Shown here piece after piece: positions 1 through 7,081 of a stretch of DNA of 64,000 nucleotides (the first letter of the stretch is position 1; the number at the start of each line of letters is the position of its first letter). Position numbers and translations under genes: made by a program. Source of the DNA: M1-B18 sp048264125 (lineage in GTDB: Bacteria > Bacillota > Clostridia > Peptostreptococcales > Natronincolaceae). Under the pieces are notes generated by a model that was given only the letters and a program-made list of their open reading frames with translations, was not told the DNA's origin and did no database searches. The stretch is taken from contig JBLXDM010000012.1 of NCBI GenBank assembly GCA_048264125.1, positions 62,001-126,000 on the forward strand. The letters run 5' to 3'.

Positions 1-665
1 TCTTTTTCCTTATCAAGAGTTTCGTTTTCAATATTAATATGAGCCCTATTTATTATAATTGACCAACCTTTACAAGTCTTGTGACTCCATACAGAAGCAT
101 GAACTCTATATATTGTGTCAAGGGATTCAAAGATGGTATTAAGTAAGCTAGTTATCTCAATTCCCCTTAATGGAAATGCACCTAATTCAGGTGTAGTCAG
201 TGACTCCATATCATATATAAATAGTTGTCCACTACGAGTTAACTTTTTTAAAGAATCAAGCACTAAAGATACAAAGGCATTAGGATGTAGTTCATGTGCA
301 ACATTAGTGCATGTAATAAAATCAAATTCTTTATCAATCCCTAATACAACTGAGAATTTGGATAAATCTCCATGGTTAAAACAGTATTCTCTCAATTCTA
401 GATTTTTCGCAATTCTAGATGCAATTTTAGTAAATTCTACATTTATATCATAGCCATCATATATGATCTTTTTCCTATTATTATCAGATAAATTTTCTTT
501 TAGTTGAGAAATAATTTGTCCTTTTCCACATGCTAAATCAAGCCACTTAATTTCATTGATACTTGGATCTTGTACCATATTGTTTAGTAGCGTTATAGCA
601 GATTGATGCTGCGGTAATATTCTTTGTAATTCTAAAACTGCATTAGCATCAGAAATCATATTCAT
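1..665 (-). CDS. Class I SAM-dependent methyltransferase, C-terminus cut by window edge
   Basis: The frame is open from an ATG at 665 to the left edge, so the C-terminus is outside the window. The start has an AGGTGTT-type ribosome binding site 7-10 bases upstream. Residues about 40-52 read WLDLACGKGQII, a glycine-rich motif I that binds S-adenosylmethionine; further on, YDGYDIN and ITCTNVAHELHP match the acidic motif II and the motif IV region of class I (Rossmann-fold) methyltransferases. The substrate cannot be told from the sequence. It is the leftmost gene seen and is followed upstream by a group II intron. The methyltransferase fold is solid; the role is unknown. Confidence 0.8.
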   Translation of the reverse strand, partial: MNMISDANAVLELQRILPQHQSAITLLNNMVQDPSINEIKWLDLACGKGQIISQLKENLSDNNRKKIIYDGYDINVEFTKIASRIAKNLELREYCFNHGDLSKFSVVLGIDKEFDFITCTNVAHELHPNAFVSLVLDSLKKLTRSGQLFIYDMESLTTPELGAFPLRGIEITSLLNTIFESLDTIYRVHASVWSHKTCKGWSIIINRAHINIENETLDKEK

Positions 666-712
666 AATTAACACCTCCATATTTTTTCAGTATTTATATA
701 TAAAATGTCAGA

Positions 713-1381
713 GTCACGGTAGACGCGCCGGTTACCCGACGCACCCCGCACAGATCCCGGCGTGCGGAACTACCGAACCGGGCTCTTCAGAAATATTCAG
801 TTCCGTAATTCAGCAAATATTCTTTGCCTTCTGCCTTATTCCTTGCAGTGAGGTTTGCATTAGTTTATCCAGCCCTACATGTCCGGCTAATGTTTCCTTT
901 GCAAAGTACATATTTCTGTCAACCCCTTCCCCATGTAGTTGGCTCTCCCAACTTCAAAGTACTATGAGTTGATCCGAGCCCTGTAGTGTCATTGACCGTC
1001 CTATTTTTCGGTTGGATAGGTCTACCAGCTAACTGCTGGAACCTACAGGTCCTCCCAAGTTCCTGACATTTCTCTTCTTACATGCCATGTTCTCTGACCC
1101 CGACAGACCCTTAAGAATCTCACCTATAGCGGTTCTCTTGTATTGACTTCCGTGACGTTAAACACGTCGTCATCTGCATTTTCCTATTTCTAGGCACACG
1201 ATTTACGAGGCTGAATATGCTTCAGGGATTACGGTCTCCCCTGTGGCCTATATGATTCTCTGTGTACGCTTCACCTTTGCTGTCGCCAGCATCTGCGCAA
1301 CACTCGATACAGGTGTTTGGTTAGACCTTACCTGACAAGAACTTTCACCCTGTAAGAAATGCCAAGCTTTGCTTGGCACAC
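713..1381 (-). mobile_element. Group II intron without a functional maturase gene
   Basis: Read on the minus strand, the element starts with GTGTGCC (ending at 1381), which fits the 5' consensus GUGYG, and continues with a hairpin and the common segment CAGGGTGAAAGTTCTTGTCAGG. Near the 3' end a 33-base hairpin at 753-785 begins GAGCCCGG and ends CCGGGATC, as expected for domain V, and is followed by a second GC-rich hairpin that fits domain VI. The 3' end is placed at about 713 (..CTACCGTGAC) but could be off by a few bases. Domain IV holds only a short reverse-transcriptase stub. The element is about 670 bases long, so splicing and mobility would need a protein from elsewhere. It splits an attC-like site. 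Confidence 0.75.
810..911 (-). pseudogene. Stub of group II intron reverse transcriptase/maturase
   Basis: A 33-codon frame inside intron domain IV reads MYFAKETLAGHVGLDKLM followed by QTSLQGIRQKAKN and then stops. This resembles the N-terminus of intron-encoded reverse transcriptases of Clostridia as I remember them. All reverse-transcriptase, maturase and endonuclease domains are missing; domain V begins about 25 bases after the stop. It is a deletion remnant, not a working gene. Confidence 0.55.
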
Positions 1382-1496
1382 TAACGTTTTGTTATTCACG
1401 ACGTTTCTGAACTGGACCCTAAGAGTCCTTCTTCGTAGGCGGTGCTTGCACCCAGTGAAGGAATGTGCAGAGCGAACGGGAATAATCTTGTTAGGC
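1382..1496. other. attC-like recombination site, interrupted by the group II intron
   Basis: One end is GTTAGGC (1490-1496) and the other is TAACG (1382-1386), where the inverse core box is broken by the intron. The outer arms are complementary (GTTATTC near 1391 with GAATAA near 1480). The centre (1407-1468) carries a segment also found in the attC-like sites at 5875-5939 and 16152-16214, including GTAGGCGGTGCTTGCACCC. It lies about 40 bases after the stop of the gene at 1540-2325, the usual place of an attC site in an integron cassette. Confidence 0.65.
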
Positions 1497-1539
1497 GACG
1501 GAATCAATGGCAAGCTAAGATATATCGTAGCCAATTACC

Positions 1540-2325
1540 TTAATCTCTATGTTTTTGATAGCTTTGACGTATTCTACTTAAAGATTCCTCGTAATATCTT
1601 TTACGCAACTGATATTCATCAGTATTAGTATAAGAGCTATCTTCTTTTACTCTTGCAATTGGCTCAAAGTACATACTGTAACTATTAATAACTGGAGAAT
1701 AGTCGCAAGTAACCGCACATGCTATAGTTTTTGAGTTCTTTCTACCAGCTTCTCCGAGATATAGCTGAACTTCTCTTAATGCCAACTTATTGAATCCCTT
1801 TTCAAAGAACAAAAAATTGACCCCTCCATCTTTTGCTACAGAATTGTAAGCAAGGCAATCTGGTTCTAGTTCTTTGATTTCATCAATTATTGTAAGTTCA
1901 TCTGCTGACAAATCAATGTCATCTTCTATCTTTAAGAGTATGTCGGAGAACCCCACCTCTCTTCCATCTATTATAACTAAGTCCTCATCAACACCTAATG
2001 AAGGAAAAGTGCTACTCACATCATCATAAGCTTCAAATGTCAAATAATTCTTATTCCCGTTATGCTTTCTAATTTCAGCAAGAGCCGTAGACTTATAATC
2101 AGCCCAATATGATATTTTTTCATCTGGGAACAACTTCGAGTATCTACCATTCTTATCATTAAATCTTAAATTACCTGAATGTAGTTTACTTATCGTTGTA
2201 CCATAGACCCAATCGTCAACATTCACACATCTGTAGAATGTAAATTCATCAGTTATATAAACGGGTAATCTTTTGTGTTTTAATACTTTTGAAAAATACG
2301 AATTGTTGTTTAAATGTGTCCCCAT
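1540..2325 (-). CDS. Cassette protein of unknown function, weak RES-domain resemblance
   Basis: This 261-residue protein has no signal peptide or membrane segment. Residues about 28-85 (FYRCVN..., GRYSKLFPDEKISYWAD, STALAEIRKH) recall the layout of RES-domain proteins, where a spaced Arg, Ser and Glu serve NAD+ binding, but the match is too weak to name the family. The start ATG at 2325 is preceded by AAGGATGGATTAAAATG, a weak ribosome binding site. It sits between an attC-like site at its 3' side and a partial one at its 5' side, so it is likely one integron cassette. If the RES reading is right it could be a toxin; this is a guess. Confidence 0.6.
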   Translation of the reverse strand: MGTHLNNNSYFSKVLKHKRLPVYITDEFTFYRCVNVDDWVYGTTISKLHSGNLRFNDKNGRYSKLFPDEKISYWADYKSTALAEIRKHNGNKNYLTFEAYDDVSSTFPSLGVDEDLVIIDGREVGFSDILLKIEDDIDLSADELTIIDEIKELEPDCLAYNSVAKDGGVNFLFFEKGFNKLALREVQLYLGEAGRKNSKTIACAVTCDYSPVINSYSMYFEPIARVKEDSSYTNTDEYQLRKRYYEESLSRIRQSYQKHRD

Positions 2326-2410
2326 TTTAATCCATCCTTATAAATTATGGTTTCAATTCTTACCAAGATCATAAAATTTGCTACACCTTCACAACCCAAT
2401 TGATTCTGTC

Positions 2411-2455
2411 GCCTAACATTTAATATTTGCGTCATAGTGTTCGCAAATACCTATC
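2411..2455. other. Partial attC-like site
   Basis: The segment starts with the box GCCTAAC (2411-2417) in a context, ATTCTGTCGCCTAACA, nearly identical to the intact end of the site at 1490-1500 read on the other strand. It is followed by an 8-bp hairpin TATTTGCG/CGCAAATA (2424-2449). I find no convincing matching GTTRRRY box downstream, so it is probably a truncated site. Confidence 0.4.
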
Positions 2456-2559
2456 TAATGCACGTATTCACGAACCTTATTTGTGTCAATATTCATCACA
2501 TCGTTTAATAATTTGTTCTTCTCTTAAGGTTCTACACCTTAAACATTCAAAATTCACTA

Positions 2560-2624
2560 GCCGAAAACACAAACTCCTGACCCGCTGCTGGGCAGCAAAA
2601 AAGCTCATCAGCCTAAAGAATTAA
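2560..2624 (+). pseudogene. Remnant of an ImmA/IrrE-type metallopeptidase C-terminus
   Basis: The frame KHKLLTRCWAAKKLISLKN ends in a stop at 2622-2624. It matches the conserved 'xRAxxWAxxKLI' stretch that follows the HExxH domain in ImmA/IrrE proteins of phages and ICEs, and is clearly similar in DNA to the second remnant at 11967-12129. No HExxH part remains upstream. It lies on the strand opposite to the neighbouring genes. Confidence 0.45.
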
Positions 2625-2769
2625 TTTTTTAGCGTTCAAATTTTGAGAGGTTTAAAAAATTTCATCACTGGCATTCGAAATTACAGCTGAAAGAATTTCT
2701 AAATATTGTTTGGGTAGGTTATCGGATAATATAATCATTAACTTTTGATTGACTTGAAGTATACGCCAT

Positions 2770-3231
2770 CTAATCCTCTCCCATTCTCCCTAAATCTACT
2801 TTTAATATGTTCTCTATTACTTTTCTATCTTCAATTTTATCTCTGAGCAATCTTCCATTGGGCTTATGCTTCAGTTGAAGGTATGTAATAATGATTACCC
2901 TTACATTGTTATCTAATGCCCATTTCTCTTTTCTCAGGTCATATATTTTTCGCTGCTGCCCCCTACTCACCCCACTTATGGTGATGCGTTTGTCCATAAT
3001 ATCTACTGGCTTAAAATGCTGCTTTTCCCAGTACTCGATTATCAGATTTGATCTTGGAAAATATGCGTCCACTGGCAGCTTTCTTCTATTACCATTTTTA
3101 CCTGGATCACCTAATAAGGTATCAAACCTCTTTTGCCATTCATATTTCTCATTTAACACCTCAGCCATTATATCAAGCACATATTTTTCATCACTATTTG
3201 TTCTCAAAATTGCATCACCTGACTTTATCAT
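2770..3231 (-). CDS. Small protein with a PD-(D/E)XK-like nuclease pattern
   Basis: The 153-residue protein is soluble and basic. The pattern LPVDAYFP (about 53-60) then LIIEYWEKQH (about 65-74) fits the D...E-x-K layout of the PD-(D/E)XK nuclease core, and RKIYDLRKEKWALDNNVRVIII resembles the helix and last strand of that fold. I do not recognise a named family. An attC-like half site lies downstream, so it may be a cassette gene. Nuclease assignment is an inference from motif layout. Confidence 0.6.
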   Translation of the reverse strand: MIKSGDAILRTNSDEKYVLDIMAEVLNEKYEWQKRFDTLLGDPGKNGNRRKLPVDAYFPRSNLIIEYWEKQHFKPVDIMDKRITISGVSRGQQRKIYDLRKEKWALDNNVRVIIITYLQLKHKPNGRLLRDKIEDRKVIENILKVDLGRMGED

Positions 3232-3334
3232 CGATATGTGGCAGTAGATTTACGAATTTTTATTTTAGTATGCAACTGGGGACGGTCCTTTGTTTGCATT
3301 AGTATAGTTCGTTTATTTTACTACAGTAGCTATA

Positions 3335-4198
3335 TCAACGATTATAGTACATAGCGTCCATTAATGAGTTATACGTTGTCAAATCTTGCGACACTCCATT
3401 GAATTCTAAAGCCTGCAATTCGAAGCTATTGTCTTTATAATACCTAAACTGTAATACTACATTTACTGGACGTGAATCGTACATTATTTCACCTGATATA
3501 TTAACATATGTATTTCCATCATTAGCAACAATAGCTTGGTACTTAGGATTTTCAAAGTAATTATCAACCATCTGCTCTATAGTCTTATCGGGATACGCAT
3601 ATAAAGTGCCACTTTTAACCGCCATAACTGTGCTCGGGTCGGCTATACCACTTATTTGAGAAATTAAATTTGGAGAAAATACTACTAAGGCAAAAACTAT
3701 ACACCATGTAATTGCATAATAATTCCTCTGTTTAAGCAAACTTGCTCTTCTGAAAAGATAAACTGGAACTAAGAATATAGCCCATACTAATTGATTTTTA
3801 GTATTATGACCTGCTTTTCTTAGTTTTCTTTCATCATAAATACATAGTACGGAATTTAATATAGCTGTAACAAACCATAATGAACCACTAGCGGCTCCAA
3901 TCGCACCCGAAATAATATACTCAATAATAGTTCCAATAATAGGAGCGAATGCCAAAAACCACACTGTTGTATTACTAATGTCGTTACCCAATAATGGTGG
4001 AGGCAAAAAATTATCTTTTTCAATTATACCCACACTTCCCAACTCCTGCCATTCCTTCATGTCATTATGCCATACTTTAGTGAATAATGAAATTTGCTCT
4101 GTTTTATACAACTCAGTAATTTGTGACTTTGAAACAGGGCCAAGTCTTTTACCATTTACAACATAATACCATTCGTTTACTTCTAAAGTGTTATCCAT
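3335..4198 (-). CDS. GYF_2/DUF4339-domain membrane protein
   Basis: Residues about 7-55 (EWYYVVNGKRLGPVS, IT..LY, VWHNDMKEWQEL) are a typical GYF_2 (DUF4339) domain, a short module thought to bind peptides. Several hydrophobic segments follow (about 75-115 and 135-180), then an extracellular or periplasm-side C-terminal region of about 100 residues. The total is 287 residues. The ribosome binding site GGGGGAAGAGG precedes the ATG. The role is unknown; it sits in the cassette region. Confidence 0.75.
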   Translation of the reverse strand: MDNTLEVNEWYYVVNGKRLGPVSKSQITELYKTEQISLFTKVWHNDMKEWQELGSVGIIEKDNFLPPPLLGNDISNTTVWFLAFAPIIGTIIEYIISGAIGAASGSLWFVTAILNSVLCIYDERKLRKAGHNTKNQLVWAIFLVPVYLFRRASLLKQRNYYAITWCIVFALVVFSPNLISQISGIADPSTVMAVKSGTLYAYPDKTIEQMVDNYFENPKYQAIVANDGNTYVNISGEIMYDSRPVNVVLQFRYYKDNSFELQALEFNGVSQDLTTYNSLMDAMYYNR

Positions 4199-4421
4199 CC
4201 TCTTCCCCCTCTTTCATTTTCTGTTATTATAGAATAATTAGTAGCAACACTATAAATGCCTTAAAGACTGGCATTTTATCAAGCCTGTTAAAGATAACAA
4301 AATCTGTATGGGTTAGTATATTCATTGCAAATTGACATTCTTCGTCGTTTAATCATTGTTAGTTGATGATGACTGTACTTGCAAGCTATTCAAGTATTTT
4401 TCATATATACTGCAAATCTGA

Positions 4422-4772
4422 TTATAATCTCCATACCCATTTCTTTTCTGGAGATCCAGTTTTTAATACAATTGATTGCTGTATAATCAAAATTGCCCAT
4501 CCTTCTTTCACTTCATCACCGATACAATATCTAGTTTTATAAAAAATCTTTGTTGATCCATCATCATTGTTCATTTCTTTGCTATAAGGACAATCTTTGC
4601 TCTTTCCCTTTTCAATATTTATTACTTCTCCTCCCATTAACTCTACTTTCTGTTTTATGATTTCAAACCGTTCTTCTGAATTCTTACTAGGTGTTCCCAC
4701 TACATTATATGAACTGCGCATTATTACAACAAAACATATTATTATTAAACCTATTATAGCTGCATAATACAT
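4422..4772 (-). CDS. Small single-pass membrane protein, unknown function
   Basis: The 116-residue product starts with a hydrophobic helix (residues about 3-18, YYAAIIGLIIICFVVIM) that would act as an anchor or uncleaved signal, followed by a hydrophilic domain with two cysteines (DCPYSKE, RYCIGDE). The start has a clear GGAGG ribosome binding site. An attC-like site lies 150 bases upstream at 4919-4981, so this gene would be the next cassette in the array. No family is recognised. Confidence 0.6.
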   Translation of the reverse strand: MYYAAIIGLIIICFVVIMRSSYNVVGTPSKNSEERFEIIKQKVELMGGEVINIEKGKSKDCPYSKEMNNDDGSTKIFYKTRYCIGDEVKEGWAILIIQQSIVLKTGSPEKKWVWRL

Positions 4773-4918
4773 ATTAATTCCTCCATTTTTATAAATATTA
4801 AGACCTAATGAGATCTATAAAGCATTGATAGTAATTTCGTTGTGCTTGATAGTCGCATCAATTTATCCTAGCCCATTATTATTAACCCAAAAGATGTCCT
4901 CCGATATGAATAAGTTAA

Positions 4919-4981
4919 TGTCATCTAACGTTCCTCGTGTCCCCGTCGCGTAGTGATGGGGATACAGTGTTAGGTGACGTA
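4919..4981. other. attC-like recombination site
   Basis: The site reads GTCATCTAAC at one end and GTTAGGTGAC at the other, so both boxes fit RYYYAAC and GTTRRRY (4923-4929 and 4969-4975) and the outer arms pair over about 10 bases with one mismatch. Inside, TGTCCCC and GGGGATACA form a second, imperfect stem. At about 60 bases it has the size of short attC sites. It starts 4 bases after the stop codon of the gene at 4985-5803. Confidence 0.75.
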
Positions 4982-4984
4982 TTT

Positions 4985-5803
4985 TTAATAGGTTAAGACA
5001 CTATCAATTCTACTTTCAATACTTTTTACAATCTTCAAATTCTGACTAAATAGTTTTTCTCTCCCTTTTTGGTATAAAATTAGTTCTTTTGAAGTATCAA
5101 AACTGTTTATAGTATCAAATAAACTATTGAAATTCTTTTCAATTACATAAGATAAATTGTGCTTTTTAAGTTCCATTTTCAACTCTTCTTTCGATATTAA
5201 GAGTGTCATTTCTTCATCAAATGCATTTATCTTTAAATAACCAATAAGTAAATTTGTAACTTCTTCAAGGATTTCATGAGGGGTATCCTCAATTTCATGT
5301 TCTATGTCATGAGATTCATCATATAAAGTCATTGGTATTTTGAAATAATCATAAAGGTTATGATAAGAAAAAGACAAAATTGTGTCCCATAACCCATTTG
5401 TTTCATTGTATTTATTTATAAGAGCTATGGTTTTCTCAATCTCGCTTTTAGTTTTCACGTCTAATAAAATCCATTCCTTTTCTTTTTTAATTAATTCAAA
5501 ATCTGACTTCATTTTATTTAGATTCCTAAGCTTAAATATTTTCAACAATTTTTGATACAATTCAATATTTTTTATGAATAACTGATCTCTTCTTTCTGAA
5601 TTTCTTTGAGTCTGATCAACTCTCATTACAATAAAAACACCAATTACTCCAATAATTGATCCAATATAACTTCCATAAAAACTAATCCAGTCGTTACTTG
5701 TTTCAATGTTAATCGGATTTTTTATACTTACAATTATGGCTATAAATATCGGTATAGAAGTTATCGCAATAATGAAAATCAAAAGGTTGTTATACTTTTT
5801 CAT
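4985..5803 (-). CDS. Cassette membrane protein with two N-terminal helices, possible abortive-infection type
   Basis: The 272-residue protein has two transmembrane helices (about 8-26 and 45-63; the second starts WISFYGSYIGSIIGVIGVF) and a long charged, helical cytoplasmic part. This layout is shared by 'putative phage abortive infection' membrane proteins, but I cannot confirm the family. The gene is closely framed by attC-like sites on both sides (4919-4981 and 5852-6000), making it the clearest one-gene cassette here. Confidence 0.65.
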   Translation of the reverse strand: MKKYNNLLIFIIAITSIPIFIAIIVSIKNPINIETSNDWISFYGSYIGSIIGVIGVFIVMRVDQTQRNSERRDQLFIKNIELYQKLLKIFKLRNLNKMKSDFELIKKEKEWILLDVKTKSEIEKTIALINKYNETNGLWDTILSFSYHNLYDYFKIPMTLYDESHDIEHEIEDTPHEILEEVTNLLIGYLKINAFDEEMTLLISKEELKMELKKHNLSYVIEKNFNSLFDTINSFDTSKELILYQKGREKLFSQNLKIVKSIESRIDSVLTY

Positions 5804-5851
5804 ACTCTTATCTCCAAACTAATTTTAATTATATGTTTTGATTAATATGTC

Positions 5852-6000
5852 ACCTAACGTTTTGCATACCCAACGTCCATGAACTGGACCCTCAGAGCCC
5901 TTCCTCGTAGGCGGTGCTTGCACCCAGTGAATGGATGTGGTTCGGCACGCGACCCGTGATTCAATTCTTCCCGAACCCTTGTGGGTATGCTTTGTTAGCT
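5852..6000. other. attC-like recombination site, long form
   Basis: The box ACCTAAC (5852-5858) and the box GTTAGCT (5994-6000) bound a 149-base imperfect palindrome: TTTTGCATACCC near the left pairs with GGGTATGCTTTG near the right. The core 5875-5939 is about 85% alike to 1407-1468. The length is similar to the long repeats of Vibrio chromosomal integrons. It is 45 bases upstream of the start of the gene at 4985-5803. Confidence 0.75.
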
Positions 6001-6066
6001 GATTAGGGATGCCCCACGAAGCAAGAACCGCATGGACGCGGTTATCTTAAATAACTTTTACCTTGC

Positions 6067-6213
6067 TTAATCAAACACTTTTTCCATATTATATATTTTT
6101 AATCCCATATGATTACGTATACCTGTAGTCTTTTTGTATCCCATCTTTTGATAAAAATTAACTGTATATAATGAAGACTCTATCTTAATATAATTTGAAT
6201 TATTTTTTTTCGC
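6067..6213 (-). pseudogene. C-terminal fragment of a GNAT acetyltransferase
   Basis: The frame NYIKIESSLYTVNFYQKMGY followed by KKTTGI...MEKVFD and a stop is the last strand-helix-strand of a GNAT N-acetyltransferase (the 'A..FY.K.GF' motif). The acetyl-CoA loop and the N-terminus are missing. Immediately upstream the DNA switches to an unrelated gene start (6215-6346), so the two pieces were joined by deletion or recombination. Confidence 0.65.
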
Positions 6214-6214
6214 C

Positions 6215-6346
6215 TCAATCTAGTATATTACTTAGTTTTAAAACCTTTTCATGCGATGAGTTAATCTGTAATGGATGGTTTCTAAAATATAAATCTAAAG
6301 CAAGGATTAGCTCATCTCTTTTCCATGTTGGATTCCTTGTTGCCAT
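6215..6346 (-). pseudogene. N-terminal fragment of an HNH-type restriction endonuclease
   Basis: The 43-codon frame starts MATRNPTWKRDELILALDLY, the typical opening of a family of HNH restriction endonucleases (ARNP.W.RDELILAL..Y). It ends at a stop just where the GNAT fragment begins. The HNH domain is lost, so the fragment cannot be active. Confidence 0.55.
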
Positions 6347-6414
6347 GAAAATTTCCTTCCTACTATTGAGTATCTCTTCTACATCATCTGTTTCATGATT
6401 GTCAAAAAATCAAA

Positions 6415-6645
6415 CACGTTTGTTTAACTCCAAATAAACACCCGCTAAAATCCGCCCCACGAACAGGGCGACTAATGCCGCATCTCTCCGAGTCGCATTT
6501 TGGCTTCAAGACGTTCTGGCCCTTAGATTCTCTGCTTATGGCTGTGAGCATGCGAACGCCTAAGCGGTGACGACCCGACTGGCTTAGGGGGCTGGATTTG
6601 GTCACTCGCTTCTCAGAGTGACCTGAGCGTGAAGGTGGCGTTAAC
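6415..6645. other. GC-rich structured segment, possible very long attC-like site
   Basis: This stretch is clearly richer in G+C than its surroundings. It contains three successive hairpins: GCGACT/AGTCGC (about 6457-6487), CCTAAGC/GGCTTAGG (about 6560-6590) and GGTCACTC/GAGTGACC (about 6599-6622). Its ends carry GTTTAAC and GTTAACG, reminiscent of attC boxes. It lies 20 bases after the stop of the broken gene at 6666-7046, where an attC would be expected, but 230 bases is too long for usual sites. Confidence 0.3.
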
Positions 6646-6665
6646 GAAGCAATTTATCTACATAC

Positions 6666-7046
6666 CTATATACCAAAATTGTATTTCATTATCAGTCCGT
6701 TTTGTAAAGATTCGATATAATCCTTACTTTGCATTGTTGGAGTACTAATTCTAGAATGTAATATACCTTCAGATAGATTTGATAGAGTCTTCTTCTCAGA
6801 AAAGTCATATGTTATTTGTGTAATTGATTCAAAATCAAACAGATTGTGAGAATTTTGTTATCAGCATTCGGATTATGAAATACAATTAATTCATCAGTCA
6901 GTATTTCTGGATTATCTTCTGTTACCAGCTGACACTTAAATCGTGGTTCATCTGGACAAAAATACATATTAAACACAGAATTAAACTTCAATTTATCATA
7001 ATTGTTGGAGATTGCAAGCAACTATCGACCACCTATCCAATATCAT
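6666..7046 (-). pseudogene. Twice-frameshifted gene of unknown function
   Basis: A good AGGAGGT ribosome binding site precedes an ATG at 7046 (MILDRWSIVACNLQQL). The reading frame then shifts near 7005 to YDKLKFNSVFNMYFCPDEP and again near 6823 to FDFESITQITYDFSEKK, ending at 6666. Joining the three frames gives a continuous protein of about 126 residues that looks normal in composition. Two single-base indels thus inactivate the gene. The family is not recognised. Confidence 0.55.
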
Positions 7047-7081
7047 ACCTCCTATCGTCTATTATTTAATATCTTTCATCA

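Noticed and set aside
1328..1628. Open frames on both strands between 1328 and 1628
   Set aside because: They overlap the intron end and the attC-like palindrome, have no ribosome binding site and no family pattern.
3266..3300. GCAACTGGGGACGGTCCTTTG as a repeat element
   Set aside because: GGGGACGGTCC-like strings are known near REP-type transposases in Firmicutes, but I see one copy only and no second arm.
4320..4380. Another attC site after the gene at 4422-4772
   Set aside because: GTTAGTT is present but no matching inverse box or complementary arms could be found.
6195..6605. Two frames of 67 codons
   Set aside because: The first is a shadow of the HNH fragment; the second runs over the GC-rich hairpin segment and has no start signal.
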